Assembly (NCBI GenBank): GCA_963920705.1
Contig: OY987225.1
Coordinates: forward strand, 29,759,538-29,823,537
Origin: Odiellus spinosus
Lineage: Eukaryota; Arthropoda; Arachnida; Opiliones; Phalangiidae
DNA: 64,000 bases
Direction of reading: 5' to 3'
Every line of letters starts with the position of its first letter. Position 1 is the stretch's first letter. Under the pieces are notes generated by a model. It was given only the letters and a program-made list of their open reading frames with translations. It had not been told where the DNA came from and made no database searches. The translations under genes were made by a program, and so were the position numbers. Shown here in pieces: positions 21,001 to 31,380 of the stretch.

Positions 21001-23646
21001 ACCCAGGCGGTCGAGGTCTTAAACAAGGATCTATATGTCGATGACTTAGTCAGCGGAGAGAATAGTGTGAAAGGGGCATATAGATTATCAAAAGAGGTAG
21101 CGGAAATAATTAGTGAAGCAAAAATGACACTTAGGAAATGGCAAACTAATTCGAAAGAACTTAGGGAACTATGGATAAATGAAAAAATGGCAGGGGAAAA
21201 TTTAAAATTAATTTTCGAAGGAAAAACAGAAGCGGAAAATCAAAAGGTACTAGGTTTAGTTTGGGATCCTGAAACGGATCAATTCTCGTTTAATTTAAAC
21301 AATTTAATAGATACACTAGATAACGTAAAAGAAACTAAACGAAGCGTACTTAGTATGGTAGCCCAAATCTTTGACCCCATGGGGATTTTATCGCCATACA
21401 CCATTGTAGCAAAAATTTTACTTCAAAATTTATGGACAGCTAGAGTAAAATGGGATCAGACAATAGCCGAGGAATTGGGAAAAATGTTTAGAAATTGGTA
21501 CCGAGAATTGCCCGAAATAAGGAAAATAACAATAGATAGATGTTATTTCAAAGAATCTCCTCAAAATATCTCAGATATCTCACTTCATTGCTTCTGCGAT
21601 GCAAGTATGAAGGCCTATTGTGCAGTTATTTATTTACGTTACGTAATCAACTCAACGGAAACGAGGGTTTCTCTTGTAACAGCTAAGGCCCGAGTAGCCC
21701 CTTTAAAAACACTTAGTCTTCCGAGACTTGAATTGATGGGATGCGTTATAGGGGCCCGTTTAGTTAATTTCGTCAAACCAGCCTTTGATAAAGAAAGAGT
21801 TGAGATATTTATGTGGACAGATTCTACAATAGCGTTACATTGGGTTAGAGATACATCAGATTTATGGAAACCTTTTGTTACAAATAGGGTTAAGGAAATT
21901 AGAACCATGTCAGAACCAGAAAATTGGGCTCATTGTCCCGGCGAACAGAACCCCGCAGATTTGCCTACAAGGGGAACCAGAGTTGAAGAGTTAAAAAAGG
22001 GTAGTCTTTGGTGGGAGGGACCCACCTGGCTTAGGAAAGGAAGAGAGAATTGGCCCACAGCTAACAATAACATAGAATTTAAAACTGGTTTAAAAGAGGT
22101 GGAATGTGAAAAACGAAAAATAGTTTTAGTTATTCGGTACGAAGAAATGCCAAACTTAACAAAATTAATTGATTTAAACAAATATAGCTCTTTGTCTAAG
22201 CCCTTGAGAATTACGGCATACATTCACCGGTTTATTGATAATTGTAGAAAAATGAAGACTAAAAGGGGACTTATCCATGCTAGCGAAATATCTAGGGCCG
22301 AAAATGATTGGATAATGGCCATTCAAGAATTAGAATATAATGAGGAAATTAAAATGTTGAAAGCGGGGAGCAAAATTCTAAATACTTCAAAAATCGCAAC
22401 CTTAAGGCCTATATTAGATGAAGGAATTCTGCGCGTAGGCGGCAGATTAGAAGAGTCAAATATGAGTTACGCAACAAAACATCCCATAATATTAGATAAA
22501 AAACATAGATTAGCTAAATTGATAATGATCAGAAGTCACGGAGAGGTATGTCATTCGGGTATTCAAGATACCATTACCCAAGCGCGCGAAAGATATTGGA
22601 TAGTGTCAGGCCGACAATTAGCTAAAACTGTAGTTAGTGGTTGTTTTATCTGTAAAAAACATTTGGCAACGGCGGGAGATGCTCCCATGGCAAATTTGCC
22701 GAGAGAGAGAATAGAAGAAACACCTTGTTTTCAAACCCTGGGTGTAGACTTTGCAGGGCCATTATATGTCAAAATCAAAGGCAAAATGCAGAAATCATAC
22801 GTCTGTCTTTTTACTTGCGCCGTGTCACGTGCCGTACATTTAGAGTTAGTGGCGTCGTTGACAACCCATGAATTTTTGTTGGCATTGTCACGAATGATAT
22901 CGAGAAGGGGTATACCCCATATAATTTATAGTGATAACGGGAAAACGTTTAAAAAGGCAGACAAAGATTTGAAAGAAATATGGAAGACGATAAAAGACCC
23001 CGAGGTTTTGAATTATTTTGGCAAAAGAGGTATAGAATGGCGATTTATCACAGAAAGAGCGGCTTGGCACGGAGGTTTTTGGGAACGCCTAGTAAAATCA
23101 ACAAAAACGACATTAAAAAAGATTTTGGGAAGGGCGTCTTTAAATTACACAGAAATGGAAACCATGTTAATAGAAACGGAAGGAGTAATTAACTCTAGGC
23201 CTATAACTTATGTATTTAACGAGATAGGAGAACCAAGCCCATTATCACCCTCACATCTATTAATTGGCAAAAGAGTCACCAGTCTGCCCCCTCAGACAGT
23301 AAAATCCCAAAACATACCATTAACAAGAGTAGAACTCACCAAAAAAGAAACGCATAGAATCAATTTGGCAGAAAAACTTTGGAAAAGATGGAGAAAAGAA
23401 TATCTCTTAGAGTTAAGGTCTGCACATCATAGCTTATTAGACAAAAACAAAAAAGAAATAAAAGTAGGGGATGTAGTTCTCATCCATGAAGACAAGGTTA
23501 AAAAACATATGTGGAAATTAGGCTTGATAAAAGAAGTAATAATAGGCAGAGACAATAGGATTAGATCTTGTGTAGTTAAAACCCCAAATGGCAATGAGAT
23601 TCGTAGGCCAGTCCAATTATTGTATTTATTGGAAGTCAATGATTAA
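18097..23646 (+). CDS. BEL/Pao Gag-Pol polyprotein
   Basis: An 1849-residue polyprotein for capsid formation, proteolysis, reverse transcription and integration of the element. Seen in order: coiled coil (about 44-123); S/T/A/P-rich stretch with repeated TSPINA (about 124-195); a Gag region of the BEL type (about 195-375, LPTLEIKKFAGD); three zinc knuckles at 425, 456 (CFICIKNGHLANNC) and 476; aspartic protease with D556-S-G; reverse transcriptase with D899 and Y980-V-D-D; RNase H with D1168, E1212 and D1242; integrase zinc finger (H1470 onward, C1516 and C1519) and catalytic triad D1551, D1613, E1663; and a C-terminal domain (GDVVLIHED) typical of BEL/Pao pol. All catalytic residues checked are present. 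The start is the first ATG after an in-frame TAA two codons upstream, 102 bases past the LTR. Gag and Pol share one frame with no frameshift or readthrough signal, as is usual in this lineage. The only doubt is whether it is expressed. Confidence 0.97.
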   Translation: MQNNQPIEPPAGPGANAVLTAGVTSELSKTKNLRRRARCSVTRLENSLKNMLDDATTKSEELEDQIALLKQKEETLQNLDEKILALLTDQDVIDADIEKAEKIQDEITLIKSKVNRKIAQLQAATSRASSISGSSSSTIITTPALSTSPINAGTTAAPAASTSPINAAITATPAPSTSAGAEEIKLPTGIFYKAPSKLPTLEIKKFAGDITQWQGFWSRFELAVSKENLSPMEKLSQLESHLSGEAKNMLLGLHAADSSYEEAVKILKNRYDRKDLVKHTHMQRLLNLDPVKDPNDVKGLRRLFDSCEVNLRSLRSLGVDTTLSGYSVCPAIIKCLPDEIRLLYSLGRKNDGNWNIEKLIEFLRDQLEGRETSEVLGFNTQKIEKNKPKQFKPSDDGQKLASATALQTNVNYKTNQGQDRVSFYCVFCQSESHSSTNCYKHSIEDKKRLMIEQKRCFICIKNGHLANNCQSRYKNCKICSGRHNVAICYKNRSNLKSVDKGKDSFKEKESEERGITTLTVTSPQIEMGSVLLQTAKATAQNPENLGKEIGVRILLDSGAQASFIREEVAKQLELPVVGEQTVTVYNFANKNPSVEKRKIVKLNIQGNINPFKTVEIIAVVVPYLCEAIATKELEQLENLMDNKGLKLCDPPSQAKIGETNIEILVGGDYYWEFVTGKIERFNKKFVCLETHLGWVIQGPTNTPNFKVNNSVIRVGLVNTGKTSDMMRSLWELEALGIDGNPQPEPTDTEIMERFKQNTEIKDKRYYVKFPWRVEKDTLPNNLVLATQRIKPLVRKFNLDPELYSDYKQVIEEQLALGIAERVENPELNLNSVGTYYMPHQPVLKKDRLTTKLRVVFDASSHVEGKPSLNDCLSSGGNLNPDLLLLLLRFRKHTIAITADIEKAFLQVAVAEEERDSVRFLWVSESEGKLDENKFETLRMARVPFGITSSPFLLAGTIKVHIEKFKESKTQAVEVLNKDLYVDDLVSGENSVKGAYRLSKEVAEIISEAKMTLRKWQTNSKELRELWINEKMAGENLKLIFEGKTEAENQKVLGLVWDPETDQFSFNLNNLIDTLDNVKETKRSVLSMVAQIFDPMGILSPYTIVAKILLQNLWTARVKWDQTIAEELGKMFRNWYRELPEIRKITIDRCYFKESPQNISDISLHCFCDASMKAYCAVIYLRYVINSTETRVSLVTAKARVAPLKTLSLPRLELMGCVIGARLVNFVKPAFDKERVEIFMWTDSTIALHWVRDTSDLWKPFVTNRVKEIRTMSEPENWAHCPGEQNPADLPTRGTRVEELKKGSLWWEGPTWLRKGRENWPTANNNIEFKTGLKEVECEKRKIVLVIRYEEMPNLTKLIDLNKYSSLSKPLRITAYIHRFIDNCRKMKTKRGLIHASEISRAENDWIMAIQELEYNEEIKMLKAGSKILNTSKIATLRPILDEGILRVGGRLEESNMSYATKHPIILDKKHRLAKLIMIRSHGEVCHSGIQDTITQARERYWIVSGRQLAKTVVSGCFICKKHLATAGDAPMANLPRERIEETPCFQTLGVDFAGPLYVKIKGKMQKSYVCLFTCAVSRAVHLELVASLTTHEFLLALSRMISRRGIPHIIYSDNGKTFKKADKDLKEIWKTIKDPEVLNYFGKRGIEWRFITERAAWHGGFWERLVKSTKTTLKKILGRASLNYTEMETMLIETEGVINSRPITYVFNEIGEPSPLSPSHLLIGKRVTSLPPQTVKSQNIPLTRVELTKKETHRINLAEKLWKRWRKEYLLELRSAHHSLLDKNKKEIKVGDVVLIHEDKVKKHMWKLGLIKEVIIGRDNRIRSCVVKTPNGNEIRRPVQLLYLLEVND

Positions 23647-23720
23647 AGAAAAAATAAATTGTATAGTTTTAAGTATAAAAATCATGTATGTAAAAATCAT
23701 TTGAATTTTGAAACTTGTAA

Positions 23721-23742
23721 CTGAAAGACTGAAGTCTTTCAG
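23721..23742 (+). promoter_or_regulatory. Perfect hairpin next to the polypurine tract
   Basis: CTGAAAGACT, a 2-base GA spacer, and its exact complement AGTCTTTCAG, ending 7 bases before the 3' LTR and running into the purine tract. In the element RNA it could form a 10-bp stem beside the plus-strand primer. A role in primer selection or RNA stability is inference. Confidence 0.7.
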
Positions 23743-23749
23743 CGGGGAG
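23741..23749 (+). other. Polypurine tract (plus-strand primer)
   Basis: AGCGGGGAG lies immediately before the 3' LTR. It is short and interrupted by one C, but is positioned exactly where plus-strand synthesis should be primed. Confidence 0.75.
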
Positions 23750-24218
23750 TGTGAAAAATCTTAAAGAAAAATCCAAAATTTATCATTTCACTTTCCCTTT
23801 GATTTGTATTGAAAAATGTTCGGAAATAACCACGTTTTGTAAAAACCCCACTTTCCCTAAAAATTCTATTGTAAACTAAAATATTGAACAAAATTCCATC
23901 CCCCTAAACACCTGATTTTGCTCCATCCCCTTCAATCCATATAAGAGAACAAATGTATTGTTGTAACTAAAAACTTGTTGGGCATAAAAACCAAAAACAC
24001 TTCTGTTGAAATTTAGAACAACTTCGGATGTCTTGCACTTGCTTGATAGCAACATTAAAAATTATAAAACCAAAACGCTGTCTTCAATTTGTTTTAGGAA
24101 GATAGGAAAAATTAAAAACCTCTATAATATTTTTCAGTCGGTATTGTAGATAGGAAAAAGCTCTCCCACGAGCAAATTTAGAAATCGGTAAATAACAAAA
24201 ATGGTACGGAATTAAACA
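23750..24218 (+). repeat. 3' LTR of the BEL/Pao element
   Basis: 469 bp, starting TGTGAAAAATC and ending ATTAAACA, apparently identical to the 5' LTR. The base following is T of TAACTACTTAG, which does not repeat the 5' flank. Confidence 0.95.
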
Positions 24219-27181
24219 TAACTACTTAGTTAACCCATACGTAAAATCACGACGTCTATGCTATAAACGCGCGCATTCATCCTCTTATTGAGTTACTCTC
24301 AAGACTATATAGGCAAGCTCTTTCCTTATGAATAATAAATTAGGTATATCCCATACGAGCCTTGATGCAGTGACGTTACACATCCTCTACACTTATCGAG
24401 CATGCGCGGTATAAGGCTGCCGTTTCAATCTAAGTATACGCATCTTGTTTACACAGATGTAGTAGACGTGTAGAGTTTTCCGAAGGGGTAGAAAAATTTA
24501 AAATAGGTCAACGTATACTTAATAGAAACGAAAGTTTAAAGGTCAAGCCTTTCAAAAACCTATTCATTTAAAGGCTAATAAGGTTAGTTTATCATAAAGG
24601 CGCGAAACACAAGGGCTCCATCATCGCAAGGACTGGGTTCTGACCAAATTGGTAACAAAATTACGTTTATAAAAAAAAAAAACCTTAATCTTGATGGGGA
24701 TTAGGTTAGGTTTGTTTTTAATAAATAAAGGCGCTGTTTCGAGTGACAACGGTTGTTCTGAGAAACCTCTGAAATGTGCAACGCTCTTCTAAATATCGCT
24801 AAACTATCCACAAATTGTTTAAATTTAACTAAATCTCTTAATTAAAAAAACTACAAGATTTTATGACACATATCCTAGTCAGAGAAGCCTAATTTGTCTG
24901 TTTAATCTTTTTGAAACTAGGTTTATTCTTCGCAGTGACGTAGAGGGATGTGGGATCGAAGCCCGTGGGCTTAAGGGGCCCGTGGCAATTTTGTAGTCCC
25001 CCTGAGAACCCACCTTCTCAGTGACACGTTTACGAGAAAATGAAGCTGATGACAAGTCGTTCGCGTCTTCGTATCTATCCCCCATTATATAGGAAACCTC
25101 TTTTGTTTGCCCATAAAAGAAACGGGTCTAACTCGTGATGATAGGATCTGGACGGAGTTCGATATTTCTCGAGTCTGCGCGTTGAAAAGAGCTGGGTAAG
25201 CTAAAAGAAATACAATCCAAGAGATGAATAAAAACACAGGCTAACCATAACGGATATTTTTTGTTCTCTCTAGACATTTGCTCCACGCGCGGCTAACGTT
25301 CCGTAGCGCAAGGCGCGAAAATCTAATTATTAAGCAAATATTATGCTAAGCCTTGTCACAGTCAGAATCGGTTTAGAGCGCGTACGAAACTATTATCTAT
25401 CCTTTCCGCCTTATCAAAGAAATAAATTCACAAAGAGAGATAGACTATTGTGGCGCTGTGAACTAAAATTGACTTATATGTAGCGAGTTCCATTGGGAAT
25501 ATCAAGTAACGACTGGCGTATGTTTGATACTGTATTGGGTTTTTATTTTTTTATAATCGCGTTCATGATATAGGTACCAAATATAGTCTTAATATTAAAA
25601 TAATAAATCTTGGAGCCTTTTTAGTTTGAATTTTTAATTAGTTCTTGATTATTATCACGCGCGCAATCGTGCGTATCACAGCGTGTGTTGCGGGATATTT
25701 TACGGAAACTATAAAAATACTTCATTCGCCTTTTCACACTCCCTTTATATTTCTCTACGCATTTATTAAATATAAATTATTTATTACTCACGCGGGGGTC
25801 AGTTTTGAGACATAAAAGGAAGACAAAATAACTCATTTTCCATGTCTTAATCGTAAAGAAGTATATATATATTTATATATACAAATCGTTCACGTCGCCT
25901 ACTCAAATATAATATCATTGATTTTACTATTTGATGCACTATATTTTAGTATTACTTCCAATTGACAACACGCGCGAAGTAACGTACTATGATTTGTTGA
26001 TGGAGCGAGCTATAGATAAAAGGAAGCTTTAGACGCGCTGCCAACTCTAGGTGGAATTAACTGTATACATCCAGATCGATGATAAGAAGAGTCAAAAATG
26101 GGTGGGATGATGCAGGGATTTAAAAATTGAATCTCGCTGGGCTGCAGTATCCAAACTTGAATCTATACTACACGTAAAGATATATATATTCTTCTTGGTT
26201 CCTTTTATATTTTAGTAAATAAATATAGTTTAGAAATAAATGGTAAACCCTATATAGCTTCTTTGTACGCGCCTGCCAATTAAAGTTGTAATTAAAAATA
26301 TTTCTATTCAATATATATAATCCACGACTTTCTACGAAATATTTTAAAATCCTCGACTTTCTACGAAATATTTTAAACCCACGACTTATCCCTAACCTTT
26401 TTCCCCTCATTTTATAAATCCCGGACTAATAAATGTTCCTTAAGAACCATGGCATGCAATCTTTGGCGCAATTAATTATAACAAATTTTAAAGTTCAGTT
26501 GTAAACGAAGTGATTTTTGTTCCCGGTCCTCGTCAATATAATTCAATATGTTTATAATCCTATTTATAATTTCCCAAAATATCTAACGAAATATACGCGT
26601 ATTAATACCTAAATGTATGTAAGTCAGAGTATTAAAGTAGTTTTGTAAAACTTTCATGGAAACAAATTTATCAAAAGTTACTGTCGTAATATAAAATATA
26701 TATACATTTTACTATATAATATAAGTTGTTGGGGGGATTTTAGAAAAGCTCGAGTCTTCATTCGAGTGGAAGATACACATTATACCCGAATCTCGAGTAC
26801 TTATATAGGAGAAGAGTTGTATTATATAATGCCCGTGACATCGCGTCCCAACCTAAAACTTCCACGACAAGTTGATACAGATATATGGAAATTATCTCTT
26901 AAGAGATTTGTAACACGACTCAACTATATACCTAATATGGCCGAGTTTAGTGATAATGTTATATTTTGGTTGAAATGGCACGTAAAACGATATTGCAACG
27001 CTAAAAAACAAACCAGTAAATTAATACAACTATCAATCAAAATCTAAAAGAGCTATGGAGACTTGATGAGAGTTTTGAATGGAAACTGGGCTAAAAATGA
27101 AACACCTTTTGAATTTATTTTCGGAGTCACCGTGTCAAAAAAACCTAGAATTTTTTCATAATTTCTATAAATGTAATTTCT
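24219..27181. other. Long gene-free stretch
   Basis: About 3 kb with no recognised gene. Contains a TTAGGTTAGG-like block near 24703 and a small tandem duplication at 26322-26396 (ACGACTTTCTACGAAATATT twice, then ACGACTT again). A 93-codon frame at 26766-27047 has no recognisable motif. Confidence 0.5.
26322..26396. repeat. Short tandem repeat, about 2.5 units
   Basis: Two consecutive near-identical 31-bp units containing CGACTTTCTACGAAATATTT, followed by a partial third. Confidence 0.7.
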
Positions 27182-27628
27182 GGCCAATCATATTATTTCA
27201 GACTTCAACAGCGCTTGTAATGTCCTTACATTAAAAGAATAGCCTGGAGTTTCATGCCTAAGACCTTGGGAATCAAAACGCCGGCCAATAGTCCTGGTCG
27301 ATTTGCCGGAAATGGGCGCTTGTCTCATAGCCGCGCCGCCATCTTTTTGTAGTAACAGGATGCAAGACTATTTCTAATTTTATTTCCCACAAACTAAATC
27401 AAGTTGTTAGTCCAACGCCTCCTATATGATAAAATATGGGAGGCGTTGGTTAGTCTGTCGCTATTTTCACACTACAAAAAGATGGCGGACGATCACGTGA
27501 CAAAAGCTTTACCCGCCAAAATCTTCGCGAGGGTCTCTAGACTTCCGGTTTTGGAAATCGACCAGGACTACTCTTTTAATGTTAGTACATTACAAGCGCT
27601 GTTGAAGGCTGAAATAATATGATTGGCC
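27182..27628. mobile_element. Family I fold-back element
   Basis: A 447-bp palindromic element. The left end GGCCAATCATATTATTTCAG is exactly complementary to the right end, and pairing continues inward (CTTCAACAGCGCTTGTAATG / CATTACAAGCGCTGTTGAAG). An internal hairpin at about 27413-27451 pairs CCAACGCCTCC with GGAGGCGTTGG. A second left end lies at 34610. No target duplication is obvious. A 72-codon frame (27404-27622) lies in the right arm and is not a gene. Confidence 0.8.
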
Positions 27629-29289
27629 CGAATTTATATTTTTTATTTAAACACCAAAATCGTGTGTAAAAAGCTTTGTACCAAAACTCTTGTGAAATTC
27701 AAAACCCAAGTATATACGCAGCAACTTCCTTAAACCTATTCATTATCGCTCGCTTATAGATAGAGATAGTGGGGGGATCTATTACATTATCTCCGTTGTA
27801 TATTATCATTGAGATACAAGTTATATATTAGCATCCTGCATGTCGACCGCGTGCGCGCCTTCAATATTTCCCCTTGAGTTGCGCTGCACGGCCTGCTCCC
27901 TTGTTATATACACATCCCGTCCGATTTGACCCCGTGAATACATTGATGTTGCGTATAGAAGTACGCGAACTAGGAAACAGGCGTGTGGAAAATCACCCTA
28001 TCTAGCTTTGACCGCGTTAATACACTTTAAATGTATAATTATTTTAATACAGGTGTCGATATAGTTGGCGTCTCTGTCCGCCGTTTCGAATTCGCAGGCA
28101 CGCTCGTGGATATAAACATATCGGTACACAAGTATCGTGAGAACTTTACAATATAGGAGAACCTAAGGCGGTATGATATACTATGTTAAACCTATATAGG
28201 GGTGAAAGTAGTTCTGAGAAACATTATTAGCGAACAACGCGTGTATCTCGAAAACTGCGTGCCTGGAGTTGGCATATTGAATAACCATGTCAATCAAGTG
28301 TTTAGCGAAATAATTCAAATGTATACTCTTTCACTATATAGCCAAGCAGATTAAAGTTACTGATTTAGTACGTAATATATAGTTAAAAGTATTCCTTATT
28401 ACATTTTTAAATATTTCTTATAATTAATGACACGGATTGGAATTTAAATTCTAATTAAAGTAATTAATTAAATTGTAGTCAACTTTATAGATCACCCATT
28501 AGTGCATTAATGTAATTGTAATTAAATTCATAGATCACCCATTACGCTGAAATTCTAATTAAATTGTAGATTTCACTCAAGGAAATTGTAATTCAAATAT
28601 GCCACGGATCAATTAAAGTTAAATTGTAATTAAACTCATAGATCGCCCATTGCTTAAATTATAATTGAAGTTATTAAGTTGAAGTAACTATTCAAATCAC
28701 AGACTGATCACTTTTATCTTAAATTAAATTCATATTTAAATTAATTGAGGAAACTTATCAAGAGATATACGTATTCAGTATTAGTCAATCAAAAATAAAA
28801 ATTGTAATACCAAAATACACTTTTAAAAACAAAAATAAAAATTGTACTTACACATTTGAAAATCTCGATGTTTCATCTTCAGATCGATTCAAATTATCGC
28901 GAATAAACATTACGCGACTATAAACGCGACTTGTTGGGCCATTTTTGAACTTTATGGCACTATACGCGTTCGGGAATTAACCATATTTGAGGTATACCTT
29001 TTAACGTAAGTACTAAGTGGTTTCCCGCGACCCTCTCTTATCAGGACCGCCATTTAAACTTGATCCCGTCGGTGATTGGCCTCTCGCAGCTCCAGTGGCC
29101 AAACGTGACCCTTCAGAGACGTTCTACGATGATGAAATACGTGAATTTCTGAAATGAAAGAAAAAAAAATCATAAAATATTGATTTTCAAATTTTTATAA
29201 AATAATTTACCGTGAAAAATTAATGATCTAATTAAGCTATTTGTTTACTAAAACTTATCTATCGATTGTTTTAAATGAGATTTAACATA
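27629..29289. other. Gene-free stretch
   Basis: No gene. Contains one minus-strand core unit (28160-28218) and a loose repeat of TAGATCACCCATT at 28488, 28533 and (as TAGATCGCCCATT) 28640, each preceded by AATTAAA-rich sequence. Confidence 0.5.
28160..28218 (-). repeat. Dispersed 60-75 bp unit, copy g
   Basis: On the minus strand: AGAACTACTTTCACCCCTAT, then GGTTTAACATAGTATATCAT, then ACCGCCTTAGG. Confidence 0.7.
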
Positions 29290-29481
29290 AACCGCGTTCG
29301 TACTACGTCTTGAAGTCGATTCAAAACGTTTCGAATCGATTTCTCGGTTTAAATCAATTCCAAGGCCTAATATGAACGCAGTTAAGATGATATGTGAACG
29401 AATGGCGCTTAAATCGATTCCTTGCGATTTAAATATCGATTAAAATCGATTGGGATACGCATTAGTATGAACGTAGCTATC
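29290..29481. mobile_element. Family D remnant
   Basis: Opens ACCGCGTTCGTACTACG and closes ATTAGTATGAACGTAGCTA, with an internal GGCCTAATATGAACGCAGTT that looks like another family terminus. Probably a rearranged or nested pair of short family D copies. Confidence 0.55.
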
Positions 29482-31043
29482 CTTCTTAGATTTCGCAATA
29501 TTACCACGCTTTTCGTGAACAAATACCCGCGTCAAAATTTCAGTTTCTTCTGAACGAAAAAGAGTGGACCTTGAAATTTCATATACAACTGTAAAAGTGA
29601 GGGTAGGTTTGTGTTGCTGACGTCTAAGATACTCTGGACACTTCGAGTCTCGCGCACTTAGTCGGAGTAGACAGCTGCTGGGTGGGCGGCTGGTCGGTGT
29701 TTGGCGGGGCTCATCGGATGAGTTTTTAATTTACTTGAGAAGACTTAACGCTTCTTGTTCAATGGGAAATATTTTTAGATGGGAGTAACGTACAGGATGT
29801 CTGACTTTTAGCTCGGAAATTTTTGTCAGCTTTATATATATATATCAATCTTTCCTCTCGAGACATTTTGTTAAATAGACAAAGGTTGTGGCGGACTAAT
29901 ACACAATGTTAAACTGTATAGTAAATAAAAATACTTTTTCAAACTCTTCTCGAACAGAGATGGGCTTTCCTTTTCAACGCGCTGAAAATTGGAAGTGATT
30001 TTAACTAGATATGTATAGTGGCAGATATTTTTGACGGAATTTTTTGGTTTTTGGGTAGAAGGGGCTTTTTAACGGAGACTAGACGAATATAGTTGAGATT
30101 ACAACACACGAAAGACTTATAATTTCCATCTCTATGATTGGTTTCTTCTTTGAAGAAGCAGACAGATTCACTTTTGAGTCTCAAAAGACTCCAAAAATAA
30201 TAATGTAGCTTTCCTAGGGTTTATATAAAAATCTGTGAAGCCTAAATGACAACGCGTTTGATGTAGGAACGTTCTAACAGCTTTGCTTCAATGTTATTCA
30301 CGAATAAACTTGACGTGTTCAAAATGAATTTAACATGGACTATCAGCTATAAAGTGTAAAAAAATGCTAATTCCCCCTGGATTTGATTTCAGAGTCGAGC
30401 AATAGATGAGAAATTTCAAGTTTACATCATATAATGTCATACTTAACGCCTCAATTCAATAAAGTTACTTATAATATAACTTTTTAGTAATGTTTTTCAG
30501 AGTATTTTAAAGGATTTTTGTTTTCTTGGGGACTAGAAATTGGAAGAAATATGGTCCCTAATGGAGATAAATCGACCATAAAACTGTCATTTCCAAATGT
30601 TATCAGTTTCAATAACTCTTATATGGTCTATTGACTGGTTAGAAAGGCTTCGTTTTAGTTTTTAAATCGTATTTTATAGCATGCTTAGTAAATTTAAATA
30701 TAAACTTATTCGATAAACAAATATTTTGTAGTAAATAATTTGGAATATATCAATGGGAAAAAAAAATAAAAATATTAATGAACATTTTAAATTTGAATTT
30801 AAAATTTAAACTTGATTTAAAGTTCAAACTATCTGAATATTCTTCTAAAAAATTCAGTCTGCACTAATATCTTCTTAGCCATTTTAGTTAAACACTTTAT
30901 CAAAATTTAAATTTATACCGAAATATACGTTTTTTAAACAACTTATTAAATTTCCTATAGAGTACGTACGTGTTAAAGGCGTTCTCAGGGAGCCCAGACA
31001 AAAATTTCAACTCCTTATAGGAAATATAGGACTATGTTTTTCG
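29482..31043. other. Gene-free stretch
   Basis: No gene recognised; one core unit at 29888-29944. Confidence 0.5.
29888..29944 (-). repeat. Dispersed 60-75 bp unit, copy h
   Basis: On the minus strand: AAGTATTTTTATTTACT, then GTTTAACATTGTGTATTAGT, then CCGCCACAACC. The core is nearly consensus. Confidence 0.75.
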
Positions 31044-31380
31044 GCTATTTTGAACAATAGGCCCGGGCGCCAATTTTTTTATTTAATTTTTTATTTTTTT
31101 TTTTTTTTTTTTCAATCCTTACGTCATAAGAAACAATGGTTAGGTTAGGTTGGGTTAGGTTAGCCGAAAAGTTTTTAATAAATAATTTTAAATATAAAAA
31201 AAGACTACAAACATTTTAATTTTAACAATTTTCAAAAATTATTTTTAAAATACTAACCATTTAAGCAAAAACATTTTTACGGCAAATTGATTCTTATGAC
31301 GTAAGGATTGCAAAAAAAAATAATTTAAAAAAAATGATGCTGGAGGGGGGGGGGGGGGGGGGGCTATCGTTCAAAATATA
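31044..31380. mobile_element. Fold-back element with TTAGG-like block and G tract
   Basis: Inverted ends: GCTATTTTGAACAATAGG on the left pairs with CTATCGTTCAAAATA on the right. Inside, CAATCCTTACGTCATAAGAA (about 31114) pairs with TTCTTATGACGTAAGGATTG (about 31291). Long T and A runs also face each other. One arm of the loop contains TTAGGTTAGGTTGGGTTAGG at about 31140; a 19-base G run lies at 31345-31363. No coding capacity; transposon class unknown. Confidence 0.65.

Larger units (their letters stand above)
17526..24218 (+). mobile_element. Complete BEL/Pao LTR retrotransposon
   Basis: A 6693-bp element: 5' LTR, primer-binding site, short leader, one 1849-codon Gag-Pol frame, a hairpin and polypurine tract, and the 3' LTR. 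The LTRs are equal in length and show no difference by eye, and the frame has no stop or shift, so the insertion is recent and the copy may be competent. There is no env-like frame: only about 100 bases separate the Gag-Pol stop from the 3' LTR. BEL/Pao elements normally leave a short (4-6 bp) target duplication, but here the flanks read ATACG and TAACT. Family assignment rests on the single gag-pol frame, three zinc knuckles, YVDD reverse transcriptase and domain order PR-RT-RH-IN. Confidence 0.97.

Noticed and set aside
23647..23749. An env-like third frame in the retrotransposon
   Set aside because: Only about 100 bases lie between the Gag-Pol stop and the 3' LTR, with no frame of useful length.
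26766..27047. A 93-codon frame
   Set aside because: No motif recognised; its length is compatible with chance in AT-rich DNA on six frames.
31138..31164. True telomere or chromosome end
   Set aside because: Only a few imperfect TTAGG units, inside a fold-back element and surrounded by ordinary sequence on both sides.
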